From Piper betle (lineage: Eukaryota; Streptophyta; Magnoliopsida; Piperales; Piperaceae): a stretch of 64,000 bases of DNA. Positions 12,084 to 24,239 of the stretch are shown in pieces (within the stretch, counting starts at the first letter, position 1; each line of letters begins with the position of its first letter). A program made the position numbers and the translations under genes. The notes under the pieces were generated by a model. That model was not told where the DNA came from and made no database searches. It was given only the letters and a program-made list of their open reading frames with translations. The stretch spans positions 170,473 to 234,472 of the forward strand of contig JAURVB010005931.1 in the NCBI GenBank assembly GCA_033002965.1, written 5' to 3'.

Positions 12084-13322
12084 GTTATTGAAAACAATAT
12101 TCCAATTATACATTTCTGTAGACGCAACCAACATAAAATATCTAAAATGCCACACCTCCACTGAAATAGATATCATCAAAATGCATACCAAATTACACAA
12201 AGAAAAACTGAAGTTTGGTACAGTACATCACAAAATAAGCCTCCACATTAATGAGAATGAAAAATTGCATGTGAACTTGCAATTGTCAAACACAGATTAC
12301 AACATTTGGACAAAGAACACCATTCACGCAGGCCTAGAGGCTGTAAGTTCTAAGGCAAAATTCCTTTACAACTTAAGTTGTTATTTAATTAGGAACTAGC
12401 AATAAGCATCAATAAGACCTTCACACAGATAGTTGTAGCTTTGAATTTTCATTAACTGCAGTTTATCTGCTTAACATTGCCACATCTTTCCATTATAGAA
12501 GGGACACGTATTCATAGTCATTTAGTGATCGTTGAAATATGCCCAATTCCCGCAATCCAATGAAGATACTATTAGCTCACTGTTTAGAACCTCAGGTGAT
12601 CAAGCAGCAGAATTAGGGATTTGAGAAGTATATTAGGGCAAATTTTGGTAGAAGTTTGGCCCATTCAAAAAAGTTTGTCTGCCTCCTTGGAATTAGGAAG
12701 AGCAGAACAGAGAAAAATTATCGTAAACTACCACATTTTCCCATTCATTCCCCTCCAATTACATACAAATTCCACTACTATTGATAAGAAACCCGCTACC
12801 CTTACTGGACTTATTATCCCCCTTCCTACAGGCCTAATTGGCTTATAGACAGTTTTCTTGCAGATACATAAGCTCCCTTCTCCTGTTTTTCGGTCTGACT
12901 ATCTAAATTGGTTTTATTATCTCTAAAAGCTTAAATGTAAATGTAAGAAAGTTTACAACTAAAACCTTGCTCTATGCACATCCTAACATAGAGCCAACTA
13001 CATATATTAAGATGCTTATATTTTGCGCATGACATTGAATTCTCACTTAGACTCGGTGTAATAAGTTTTTTTGTTCTGTCATTGAAAAGATATTGTGTAT
13101 TATCGTGCATTGTCAATCCCAAGCTTGGATAAAGGAAGAGAGTGTCAAGAAGGACATCTTACCGCCTTAGCCAATTGTAATCCATATGCCCAACCCTTTC
13201 GAGATAAGACGAAGAAGAATACGGAGAAAATTATGGGTATCTTAGGAACACATTTGAGATTGCTTAGTAAAAATGAACCTAGTTGTTACGTAGTAATAAA
13301 AAAAATGGAAGGACACTCATAC
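12084..13322. other. Remainder of the AASDH-like gene between the copia element and exon 13323-13403
   Basis: One or more exons of the propeller are expected here. A minus-strand VAST-containing patch at about 12090-12150 could be a decayed one, and a patch near 13090-13150 is a weaker candidate. Neither has a clean open frame with good borders, so no exon is called. Confidence 0.3.
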
Positions 13323-13584
13323 CTCACCTTCAGTTTGGAAAATCCAAGAGATTTCTCCACTTAAGATATCCTGAAAATAGACTTTACCATTATAGCATCC
13401 AATCTAGAGGAGATTTCAATCTGTCAATTAAATTTAGTTCAATGCTAGCACCAAGCGAGGAATCTGCCTCATCGGTCAAAGAATAAGGTATAGTTGCACA
13501 ATAATATAATGAGTAAGGCACCTGAGTACAAGTGCAGAGCTTTCAATTCGCCCTTCCAACCTCATTTTCCAAATTAGTAAACCA

Positions 13585-14835
13585 CTGACAAATTTTGTTT
13601 TCTCCTACATTCTGATCCTCGGTACAGCGAAAGATCCCAGTAATCGATACTGATTGTTTCAGGACAACTACCATAGACTGTTGTATATTATCCACCACCT
13701 TTGATTCCCAACAGTAGTACATAATAGATGGAAACCGTCACAGTAAAAGTGAAAGCAGTAATAGATGAGGGCATAAGCAAGGTTCAGTCATCTATTAAGC
13801 AGTTGAACGATGACCATGGATGGATTGTAACCCCCCCCCATTAGCTCTTGCAGTTCCTTCCTTTTAACTCTAATCTACACTATGTGGTCCTCGTTCACAT
13901 TAAAATTTTAAATAATGCTTGTTTTGCAAGAATACTTGTTACCCACTCTATTTATTACCACAAAATAAAAATAATAATAATTTCTTTGCTTATAAATAAA
14001 TACATGAAAATATGGCGTTTTCCACTCTAAATCAGCCTTCAATTACAATGAACGAGAAGTAAAATGCTAATGCAATTGAACAAAATAAGCTTTCACATTA
14101 CTTAATCATCGCATAACTTAATCTCAGATGCACACAAGTATGATCAACTTGTGTTCTCATTTACTGCTAGTAGGCAAGGAGTTGAATGAACATTGATTGC
14201 AAACACAAAATGGGAACATTTCAAAAGCTAACAAATGAGTGAAACTTGTCTTGCCATTTACTAACTAGTAAGCAAGGAGTTGAATGGACTGGCGGTAGGC
14301 ACCCAAATGTTGCAATTTGAAAACCCAGAATGAAAGCATTTCAAAAGCTAAAAAATTGGCGTAGAACATCAAACAGAGATAACAAATTCAGATAAAAAAT
14401 GTTTAAAAATGTTTATTAAGCTTACCAATCTCGTCTTTGATGTCTTCAATTTCAATTTCATATTAATCCCCAATCAAAATGTTCACGTAGATAAAATAAT
14501 TTTATTATTTATGCATATTTATAGTTTAAAATAGTTTGAGACCGAGTTTTACACAATTCTTAAGATAGAAAGTAAGATTGATTATGCCCGAGGGTCACGG
14601 AGCTATCCGTGGCTAACCAAATTTATGATCAATAGGTACATCATCACTACTAATATGAACTCAACTAATGCTCCTCTTCATATCTAGTAGTAGACATTTT
14701 GCATTATCAGAAGTATAAATAAAAGAGGAATCCGGTGTCCAAAAAGGCGTTTGGCCAATATAACTCTACCATTTATGCTCTTTTAAATAAAGGCTAATTT
14801 TATAAAATTTAAGACTTAAATATAAGTATGTTCAT
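13585..14835. other. Intergenic sequence, no gene recognised
   Basis: Upstream exons of the minus-strand AASDH-like gene should lie here if it were complete, but none was found. A possible minus-strand splice donor after gacgagattg stands near 14430. A ten-C run lies at about 13831-13840. Confidence 0.35.
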
Positions 14836-14860
14836 ATCCAATATATATATATATATATAT

Positions 14861-15221
14861 CGTTATGGTGCACTGCATGCTTTTGCAGTGCACCATACGC
14901 TCCACTAACGAGATTCAGCGGCTATCATTTATTTCCCCACCTCTTTACTGTTGGACTCGTCCGCCGGCCCGCCCGACCCGCTCAACCCACCTGGCCCGCC
15001 CGCAACCGCCCTGCCCCACCGCGCACCGCCCGCCGCCGCACTGCCCTGCCCCCCAGCCGAGGCCCTGCCACCACCCCCCTCCCCCTGCTCGGCCAACGCC
15101 CGCCACCGCGGCCCCTACCCCGAGCTGGCACCATGCACCACCAACCCCCCTCCTCCGCTAATGCAGTGTATGGTGCGCTGCAAAAATATGTAGCATACCG
15201 TAGAGTCGTAGACTGCCTCTA
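14861..15221. mobile_element. GC-rich fold-back element flanked by TA repeats (copy M2)
   Basis: The element lies between a (AT)10 tract (14841-14860) and a second TA tract (15222-15237). Its left end is a perfect hairpin at 14866-14895, with 12-bp stems tggtgcactgca/tgcagtgcacca. The right end (15163-15182) repeats the theme as gcagtgtatggtgcgctgca. Between them is a C-rich segment (about 14950-15150) resembling the left arm of the larger element at 25585-26414. Open frames inside are Pro/Ala/Arg low complexity and are not genes. It stands about 200 bp upstream of the probable first exon of the NCA1-like gene and may influence its promoter. The class is uncertain; insertion in TA microsatellites recalls the rice Micron elements. 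Confidence 0.55.
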
Positions 15222-15379
15222 TTTATATATATATATAAATTTGTCCTCAAAAATAGATATCCTATCAAAAAGTTGTGGCTCGGTTTAAACAAAATGGGAA
15301 CCGACCGCACCCCTTTCATCAAAATCCTTATCGACCCCACCACCCGTTTTGGACTAGACCGAAATGAGGGTAAAGTCGT

Positions 15380-15470
15380 CATTTTGATGACGAGATGGAA
15401 GCTTTCTTTCCCTCGTCGTTGTCCTCTATTGCTGACCTCTCCGAGCTCTGGTCTTTCTTCGCACGCAGAG
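15380..15470 (+). other. Probable 5'-UTR exon of the NCA1-like gene
   Basis: The sequence is pyrimidine-rich (ctttccctcgtcgttgtcctc) and ends cgcacgcagag before a GT donor at 15471. The matching acceptor ttaatcag ends at 16557, eleven bases before the start codon, giving a leader intron of about 1.09 kb. The 5' boundary of the exon is a guess. Confidence 0.5.
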
Positions 15471-16557
15471 GTACTCCTCCATTGATTTTTTTTTCTGTTT
15501 TTTTTCATTTATTTTTTGGGTACGCATTTTTTTTGGGCTTGATGTTTCATTTTTTATTGATGAATTTCTGTATTGGTCAGATCAGGGTGGGCTGGTTTGA
15601 TAATTGGGGTTTTGGGTGATTCCATGTTGAATTTTGAGGTTCTATGATGACAGGGGAGGTACAGATGAGGTGTCCTGATGGATTATTTTGTTTGTATCTC
15701 TTTTTAATGTAGAATTACAGAATTTGTTTATGTTGGGAGCTAGATTGTGCATGCGATTGGGGGCTGGGAATCTGTTATTCATTAAAACGCACATGATCAA
15801 CAGTGAAGTAATGGAATAAAATAGCTAGGCAACCAATTCTTTACTAAAATACTTGGTGATTATTGGTCTGTGTATTGAAAGGCACCTGGTCACTCATTGT
15901 TATGTATTTTCCTGATTTGCGATTGCCTCTAGACTCATCACTAATTTGGGGGTAGGAATGTGTTACTTGCTGGAAAAGCACCTGATCAACTATGTGATGT
16001 TTGAAGGCAAATCAATTATATACTGATATAGTAGATATGTGCAGATCTTGCTTTCTACATGCGACTAAGCATACCCTGGAAAGCAGCCCTGTTATGAAGA
16101 TATGGGATTGCATTCATTGTTAATCGTAATGATGTTGAAACGGTTTAGCTTGAGATGATTGGGAACTTGAGTGGCACTTTCCTTATATCTACTCAAGTCT
16201 CAACCCTCTGCTGAGGTAAGGACCATGAAAGGGCATCTCATTTAAGGAATCTACACAGTTTCTGCCTTAGGATTCAGCCTTGACTTTCAACAGCACGAAT
16301 GAGGGTAGAATATGAGTGGATATGTAAAGTCCCCATATCTACATCAAAGCATGCATTAAAAATTAGCATAATCTTATTAGGTGGTTGGAATTGTTTACTA
16401 CATTATATGTTATCTATAGCATGCCGCAAAATCACAATTATATATGCTATAACAAAATTTTATCTATTTTCCAAGCATTTCATCCAATGTGGAACTCTTC
16501 TTTTTATTTGTTAGTAAAAAGATCCTATGCTGAATCCACCTTTTTCATGTTAATCAG
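15471..16557 (+). other. 5'-UTR intron of the NCA1-like gene
   Basis: The segment is T-rich with GT...AG ends (gtactcctcc ... catgttaatcag) and has no repeat or exon recognised inside. Leader introns of this size often raise expression in plants, but that is inference here. Confidence 0.5.
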
Positions 16558-16568
16558 GTGACAACAAT

Positions 16569-19324
16569 ATGAGTTCTGCCTGTCCATTTGCAAAAGTTAC
16601 AGCTGCCGGTGGTGTGTGCCCTATGAAACTGAGCAAGCCAGTTGCTGAACATGATTCTGAGTCCCTGGACAAGGAGAAAAAGAAGATGATGGGTCTATCA
16701 CTGTTTCCCCAAAGTGCCCGTTTGGATATGATTCCCAGACATTTAAGTTGGGCCCACTGAGCTGTTTAGTTTGCCGGGCACTATTATATGACAGTAGCAA
16801 GTGTGTGCCTTGTGGCCATAAATTTTGCAAGTAAGGGTTCTCTTAGTCATTAAAAATATCTTATTTCCTTTCTCATTTTAGGGTAACGTTTTTCCCTGTG
16901 CAAATATGGTTAAAACTTATCGAACTTGTGACAGAGTATGCATCTTGCGTTTTAAGGATTGCCCACTATGTGGAGCAGATATTGAAAATGTTGAGCCTGA
17001 TGTGGAGCTTCAGAAAACTGTAGATCGTTTCATAGAAGGTCATGCTAGAATCAATAGGCCTTCACTTTCTAGTGATCAAGCTGCCGATACACAAGAACAT
17101 ACACAAGTACAGTACGAGGATATTTCAATGGAGAGAGGCTCTTTCTTGGTGCAACAAGCTATGAAGGTCGATACCTGCCTTGCATGTTTTCTTAATAATT
17201 TCTGCCGCTTTTTGTTTTATTATTTTTATATTCTTCCAAAGATCATGAAACCTTTTTTTAGATTATACTATTGTTGATACTGTCCAGAACTATTTTTTTC
17301 AGGCATTCCATGGACAAAATATACCAAGTGCCAATGCGCGCCTTAGCCTATGTGCAGAGGATATACGCGAGCAAATAAAAATTTTGGGTTGCACATCCGA
17401 GTTGTGCTCACAACTTGGTGCAGTGTTGGGGATGCTTGGTGACTGCTGGTAACAGTTGCTTCTGCTTCATTCATTACTTGCTTCCTTATTAGTTTACTAA
17501 AAGTCTATTTATTTATGTATTTATTTATTTAGTTAGTTAGTTAGTTAGTAAGTTATATATTTACATTGAGCTTATTTTGAAGAATGTAGTTTGGGTATTT
17601 GTTGTCTTCTCTTTTCCCAGTTTAGCCTTTACTCTTTTTCCTTTTTGTCCTTTTTTTATTTTTATTTGTTTTTTATATAGATTTGGTAGTTTTTTTCTTA
17701 GTTTTATACATTAATGATGATGTTGCCTTTCTCAATTAGCTGCGCATGTCCAAATGAAAATGATTTCTGGTCTCGGTAGTTCTTGGCAATTGCAAAATTT
17801 GAAATAAAAGAAGTGAAAACAAATTAGTGTAACAGGGATTTTACCTAGCTGGCCAAAAGTTTGCATTAACTTTTCTTGGATCTTGTTTTGTTGTCCATGA
17901 AGAACCTATAGTAATTCTATCAAGAATGTTATATAGGCTCAGTCAATCGAGTATTATCTTCAGTAACACATCATAATTCCTGCAATTTGAAATTTGAGCC
18001 TACTTTGTTGTCATGGACACAAACAAATCCTTATATCGTGTTTGAAATTTGAATGTTTTTAATTATTAAATTCCTTGTAATGTGTTGACTGCCGATTATT
18101 TATTGCTTGCGATATACACAGTTAATAATTTTGCTGGTATCTGACCAAATGTCTGAATTGACTTCAGTACAACATTTGTAAAGTTTTTGGTTGTTCAATT
18201 ACAAGATGTTCATGATTTTTATTTTACAGAACTAACTATTTATGTTCTGGCTTGCAGTCGGGCAATGGGTGATGTTGATTCATCTGTTAACTACTTTACT
18301 GAAAGTGTTGAGTTCCTCACGAAGTTACCTCTTGATGACTCAGAGGTCAACATAACACTCTTTTATATTCTTGCCCTGCTTCTCGTCTTTGCCAAATATT
18401 ATTGGTATTTGTTATCATTAACATATGGTTCAGGTTGTGCATACTCTATCTGTTTCACTCAACAAAATTGGCGATATTAAATATTATAATGGAGACCTTT
18501 CATCTGCAAGATCTTACTATTCTCGCTCCCTTGATGTTCGTCGTGATGCATTGAAGGAAAATCCAAAAAATACAGCACAGGTAATTGGAAATTTGGTCAA
18601 TCCTTCATTTTTGTTCACATCTTGATTTTGTTTATGTTTTATTTTTATTTTTTTATTTCTTCTTCTTCTTATTCTTCTTCGTCTTCTTTCCTGACAACAT
18701 TCTCCTGCATCAAAACTGCTAAAATTTGATGCCTCCTAGAAAGCTGCAGCTTTATTTCAGTCCCTGTAATGTTTTGTTGGAAGAAAAGGAGTAGAGGACA
18801 GTAACTTGAGAAGCGTGAAAATGTTATCTTGTGAAGTGTTGGTTGAGGCAGTGTGATAAAAAAGACTTGCTGACATATACATAAGAAATATGATAAAAAT
18901 AATACGTATTTAGAATGTTAACAATTTGTGATCTGTTTAGAGAAAACTTTCTATTTTTTTATACTTTGGAGCACAAAATGCTTACACATTCTTGGCTTGA
19001 GTAGATAATAGACATGGTTGTATCCCTGGCCAAGGTAGCTGATGTGGATGGATCTCTTGGAAATCACGACATAGCAATTAGTGGTTTTCAAGAAGCTCTA
19101 AACTGCTTAGAATCGATGAAATTGGACTCCGGCGAGGCTGCTTTAGAACAACGAGTATAATTCTTTTTCTTTTTTTCTTGTTTTCTTCATTAAGCTCTTC
19201 ATCCCTTGCAATTAAACTGTATTTGGATTTCAATATGCAGCGCCTCTCCGTACTGGAGTTCCTTCACAACCAACTTGTAGATAACCAAAGTCCTCCAGCT
19301 TCAGAGACACCCGACTTGCCATAA
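16569..19324 (+). CDS. NCA1: NCA1-like RING finger / TPR protein, seven coding exons
   Basis: Coding exons are 16569-16830, 16935-17166, 17303-17448, 18258-18345, 18434-18580, 19005-19154 and 19241-19324, all with GT-AG introns, ending in TAA. The product would be about 369 residues: an N-terminal CPFAK motif, a CPFGYDSQTF motif, a C3HC4 RING finger running from SCLVC through CVPCGHKFC to CPLC, then helical TPR-like repeats (RAMGDVDSSVNYF, LNKIGDIKYYNGDLSSARSY, LAKVADVDGSL) and a closing LSVLEFLHNQLVD. This matches my memory of plant NCA1 (NO CATALASE ACTIVITY 1), a cytosolic chaperone-like partner of catalase. Exon lengths sum to 1109, one short of a multiple of three. The frame is lost at the A5 run 16677-16681 in the first coding exon, and one added base rejoins the N-terminus to the RING. 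This may be a base-calling error. Start chosen because CPFAK follows at once. Family 0.85; symbol by recognition only. Confidence 0.85.
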
Positions 19325-20686
19325 TTTTCTGTAATCAGAATGATTGTATATATGGGTTCATTCTCGACAAGTTGCCACCTTGATAGTGTATAATATAATA
19401 CAGGTGAGTCAGTAACTACTACTGTACCATAACTATTATACATATATGAAGCTGCTTGATAGCATTCTAGACTACTTCTTGTTCTCGTCTTTTTTTTCTT
19501 ATATTAGAATGCAATGTGCCAAATTCAGATTCTTTCTACCCCACTATAATTCATACTTGATTTTTTAATCTAACTTTAAAACTTTTTTTTGTTGAAAATC
19601 ATAGTATTTTAATCAGTATTTAATCAAGTATTGATCATAAAAGATATTTTTTATATTTTATAAAATATTTTTTATAATTTTAAAATATTCAGCCCTGTTG
19701 AACTAAATATATCTTCATACTAGTTATAAATCTTACAAAGTAACAGGTATAATATTTAAAACATTGAGAGCACCTTATCGTTGAACTCTTAATTGAATGA
19801 GCCACACTCATCAAATATTATGCACTTCCCTCCATGTTGTTTGCTACGCTTCCATCAATGCGTATTGCATCTTATGCTTAAAGATGACACAAAAGAACTT
19901 GAACTATCAAACTCAACATTTATGCCATTGTTGCTGCCATACATGATATCAGCAGGCAGATTTATCTGTTGTTGCACAAGCTTCTCTTGTAATCTGTACG
20001 CAGCCCTGTTTGAGGAGCTAATCCTAATAGTTCTAAACAACCAAATACCCACCCAAAAAGCCTATGAAGCAGAGATATACAAACATTAATCCCTTGCTTT
20101 GACAGAGATCTCTAAGAAATGGCAAAGCAAGTGGGAAACAGCATGCAAATGATTGTGTATACGTTAGGATGGTGGTTGGTTCTCCTCATACTAAGAGCCC
20201 TCTGTCTAATGGACAATGGGAAATGAGGTGCTTGAAGAAGATTCAATACATGTGGCATTTGCATAAAATAAAGATGACACGGATTTTTGTAATAAAAATT
20301 ATTATAATGTATAACTCTATACAAGTTGATTTTTGTAATAAAAATTATTATAATGTATTATTTTTCGTTTAAAATAATATAAATTATATATTAAGCATTT
20401 TCAATTGTAAAAAAGCAAAGTATACTTATTTTGTATAACTTTTTTATTAACTTGTAAAAATATTATAAATAAATTTGAGTCGACCCGAATCAACTCCACT
20501 TTACGGCATTCCAGTACAATTCTAAAGTCATGAGTTTTAAAACTATGGTTAATGGAGATCGCAGCCCTTGTATCTTTTCGTTTAGAAAACTTTGACAAGA
20601 ATGTAGCTCAAAGCACAAAACTGTCCAAAACAAGTCTAAGGCCAATATATGGCCTTAAAAGTCAATCCCTTTGTGGTTAAGTAGCA
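19325..20686. other. Downstream of the NCA1-like gene, AT-rich, no gene
   Basis: The 3' UTR of the NCA1-like gene must lie at the left end. A short tandem duplication of gatttttgtaataaaaatt followed by attataatgta occurs at about 20281-20310 and 20329-20358. No other structure was recognised. Confidence 0.5.
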
Positions 20687-21286
20687 AAAATTAAGTGATT
20701 ATACATCATAATTGTCGAGTGTTCAATTGGCTTGATGCTTGGATTGCACCATCAAGAAGATTTTAGAGAATTGGGGGTTAATATATATAATTTTAAAATT
20801 CTTTTTTACTTCAAAAACTCTTCTGGTCATCTATATTCTACTATAGTTTGTCAAATAAACTCTATAAATGACTCAATAATAATTGATTTTATAATAAATA
20901 ATTTTATTCGATTAAATAAATAAACTGATAAAAGTTATAAATTAATGATATTTGTGATATATTTAAAGTTTCTAATAGATTATCATAAAATTAAGTGATT
21001 ATACATCATAACTGTCGAGTGTTCAATTGGCTTGATGCTTGGATTGCACCATCAAGAAGATTTTAGAGAATTGGGGGTTAATATATATAATTTTAAAATT
21101 CTTTTTACTTCAAAAACTCTTCTGGTCATCTATATTCTAATGTAGTTTGTCAAATTAAATTCTATAAATGATTCAATAATAATTGATTTTATAATAAATA
21201 ATTTTATTCGATTAAATAAATAAACTGATAAAAGTTATAAATTAATGATATTTGTGATATATTTAAAGTTTCTAATAGATTATCAT
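20687..21286 (+). repeat. Tandem duplication, two 300-bp copies
   Basis: Copy one (20687-20986) and copy two (20987-21286) align at an offset of exactly 300 bases, with about half a dozen differences by eye including two compensating indels. It is AT-rich, with no coding or transposon hallmark. Confidence 0.9.
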
Positions 21287-22054
21287 AGAAAACTATTAAA
21301 CATAAGGCACACTAACTTTAGATTTTGAACTTTCTTATGTAATATAATATTTATTATTCACATTTTTTTTAACTTTAAATATGTAAGATTTTGAACTTTA
21401 GACATGGCCAATGCCGTGTGATACCCACCCTTGGTGGATTATAAAATTTAATTGGATTACACTCAAAAGCTTAGGAAGAAAAGTTAATCCACAAATAAGG
21501 AGAAAATAGAATTTGACTAGAGAGTCAATATTCTATGGTTACAATATTCACTAGATATTTTGTCATTTTTTTAAAAATTGACTTTTTCCTTCAAATAAAT
21601 TAAGAAAGAGAAACCTCTTTTTATATCTAATAAAAAATTATGTTATTTATTTATCTTTGTCATGCCATAATTGAAAAAAATGAAGATAAAAAGTTTTCCA
21701 AATAATAAAAAATCTGGGCCATGTGGAAGCTTCCCATAGGCCAGAACGTGATCTCCACACTTGGCCGTGGACCACCCACAAGAGATAAGACGACCGCGAC
21801 TCCATCTTCCCGAGGCCGGCTTCCCACCAACCACATGCGAAATACCCAAAACACCCATGAAATGGAGTAGTCCGCACTTGTCTCCCTTTCTCCCCCAATA
21901 CCTCATTGTCAGACATCTGAATTCTGAACTCGACGACGGCCTCTGACCCAATTTATACCACCACCACACGCTACCACCCGAACCCTAACTCTGCATTTTG
22001 TTCGTACCATCGAGGCAGTCAAAGGCATGAGCTTTTCTTGTAAAGATGGATAGC
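21287..22054. other. Non-genic sequence
   Basis: No gene was recognised. The patch 21720-21990 is less AT-rich and open on both strands, but those frames overlap each other and match nothing known to me. Confidence 0.4.
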
Positions 22055-22480
22055 TTTGGGAGTTGCAAATGGCCATTATTAATGTTGGGTCACTCTAAGA
22101 CTTGGGTTATTGTGAAAAGATCAGTTATATAGACGCATCAATCAAGCACACAACTGGGAGAGTGAGAAAGAGGGGAGTCGCAAGTGGCCAATTAGTGAAT
22201 GTTGGGTCACTCTGAAACCTGGGGTATAATGAGAGAGATGAATTTTATACGTCAATCAAGCACACAGTTGGGATACAGGGAGGAAGAGGGGAGTTGCAAA
22301 TGACCACTAGCAATGTTGGGTCACTCTGAAACTTGGGTTATAATGAGAGAGATCAATTACAAAAAAAGGAGGGGAGGGAACAGGGGATCAGTTGCAAATT
22401 AGTCATGTTGAGTCACTCTGAAGCTTGGGTTATAATGAGAGAGATCAATTACAAAAAGGGAGAGGAAGGAATAGGGGAAT
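22055..22480 (+). repeat. Imperfect tandem array with gttgggtcactctgaaactt core
   Basis: Four copies of a unit containing tgttgggtcactct, an acttgggttataatgagagag-like part and a purine-rich tail begin near 22083, 22200, 22314 and 22406, spacing 117, 114 and 92. Function is unknown. Confidence 0.8.
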
Positions 22481-24239
22481 CAGCAGTGGAGTGTGGAGTG
22501 TGGTGTGTGGACCGTGTGAATTGTGATGTGAGCTGTTGTGGCAGGTTAGGAGTTTGCACACGCTAATGAACGAGAAGTGCTCATTGAAAGCGATGAATGA
22601 TGGCTTTTTTGACTGCACGAGACGACTCGAGTCTTGGTTTCTACCTCGTGCCTCCCTGCTACTACGGCAGCCTGGCTGGCGGCTGCCAAACAGATTATAA
22701 ATTTAGGGCTTGACTTTAAATCAATTTATTCAATTTTTAGTTTTCATGCATGGATGAGTTTTATAAGATTTTTAGTTATGCCCAAGTTAGCTGAGTCTTT
22801 GGTATTTCCCAGCTACCTAAAATTTGGTTTGGTTAGCGTGAAAATAAAAAAATAATAATAATGAGATTTATATATAATAATTCATGCAAAAATATTGATC
22901 TTTTACTTAAAAATTATCTATTTTAAAAATATTTTGTGATAAGATATAAGTATGATTTCATACAAGAAAAATCCACTAAAAATTTCATCTCCAACAATTT
23001 CCTTAAAAAACACAATTAAAGGGAAAATTTGTTTGTAAATAAATTTTATGTCTTACATTTACATCATAACTAACTCTTCATAAATTATAACTAAATAAAA
23101 TACCTACATAGAAATACTTAATAAAATCTTAATGGCTATTTATTAAGTCTACGTAGGGCATGATTACAAAATTTAATTGAGTTTTGGCCCTTAATATAAG
23201 GGCTTTTCTCTTCTTAATCCTTGTAATACATATCTTTTGGTTGTACTTTAAACTTTAAATTATTGTTTCCATATCAATAATATATTATAGCATATCAACA
23301 AATGATGTCTATTATTATTAATAAAATGAAAGCCAAAAGTCATGCTTTGAAAAAAGCTGAAATTCAAGCAATCAAAATTGTAAGAAAAAATAATGTCAAC
23401 TAGAGTGCATGTTGTCAAGAAATTTGATTCCTTATAGCTTAAATTACAAAAATATGAGATGATTGAAGTATAATTTTCCAACAAAAAAATTTTACTTGTG
23501 ACCTAAACAAATAGTTTGATTTAGTTTCAAGCAATATTATTGTTTTAAAATTTAAACTAATACTAAACAATCTCACGAATTGTATCTTAGAATTAATTTT
23601 TTACCTTGAACTATCGAAATATCCTACTAATAAATTTTCTAGAAGGAGATTAAAAATTTGGAGCTTTTTCTGTCCATTTGTTTCATCAGAGACAAATTAT
23701 ATTTTCATTATAAATTGGGGCCTTTTTAATAATTTACGACCAACTTACACTTTGGTCCTTTTTTCTTCCTTTTTTTTTCATACCGACAAAAGCAAATGCA
23801 CTGCCCGCCCCCACAATTTTGTTGGTGGGCCAAATATCTGTTAAATAAATCTTAATTTATAATTAAAATGTGATTTGTCTTGGATGTAGTAAATGGGCAA
23901 CTGTGAGGCTCGACCCATAAAAAAACTAAAAAAATTGATGGAAACTACATTTATAAGAGATTACTTATTGATATTACCATCTATATTCATATCTTATATA
24001 TGAAATCAACATTCATTTTTGAAAGGAAATTTCCAATATTTTTCACTGCATGGTCATACATTATAAAAATATCATGTGTCCTTAAATATAATTATAATTT
24101 TGTTATTCTTTCTTATTAGGAAAGTATTAATTAAATATTTACTTTTAAATTTACATTTATTATCTGAAACTCAAATATTTTTATGATTTTACCCTTTTTG
24201 ATTCAAAAAATATTAATTAAATATTAATTGATTTTCAAC
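22481..24239. other. AT-rich intergenic sequence
   Basis: I see no gene, RNA or clear transposon end in this stretch. Confidence 0.45.

Larger units (their letters stand above)
1953..13584 (-). pseudogene. AASDH / acyl-activating enzyme 19-like gene, C-terminal beta-propeller exons only
   Basis: Seven minus-strand exons with GT-AG borders can be read in order: 13522-13584, 13323-13403, 6772-6853, 6573-6632, 6403-6447, 2256-2365 and 1953-2183. They encode propeller-like pieces such as IGCYNGKVYF, APVFGPLSI, APIFAGPCIS, VLICSRDG and, near the end, GDVFSSPVMISGRIYVGCRD, then a TAG stop. From memory of the family these resemble the PQQ/WD-like C-terminal repeats of the AMP-binding enzyme AASDH (plant AAE19). 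No adenylation or carrier domain is visible. Exons expected between 13323 and 6853 and between 6772 and 6632 are absent or eroded: 6633-6700 holds a possible remnant, and 12084-12200 contains a VAST-like fragment. The last exon needs one extra base near 2170 to stay open, and the 13522 and 13323 exons do not join in phase. A copia element (6859-12078) abuts one exon, and a solo LTR (2431-5433) lies in the intron before the last two. Family assignment is moderate. Whether the gene is dead or mis-assembled is open. Confidence 0.55.

Noticed and set aside
12084..12200. Additional exon of the AASDH-like gene (VAST patch)
   Set aside because: Suggestive residues, but no clean frame. The distance from a possible donor to the acceptor at 6854, without the copia element, would be too short for a plant intron.
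14865..15193. Two proline-rich open frames
   Set aside because: They are inside fold-back element M2 and come from its C-rich composition.
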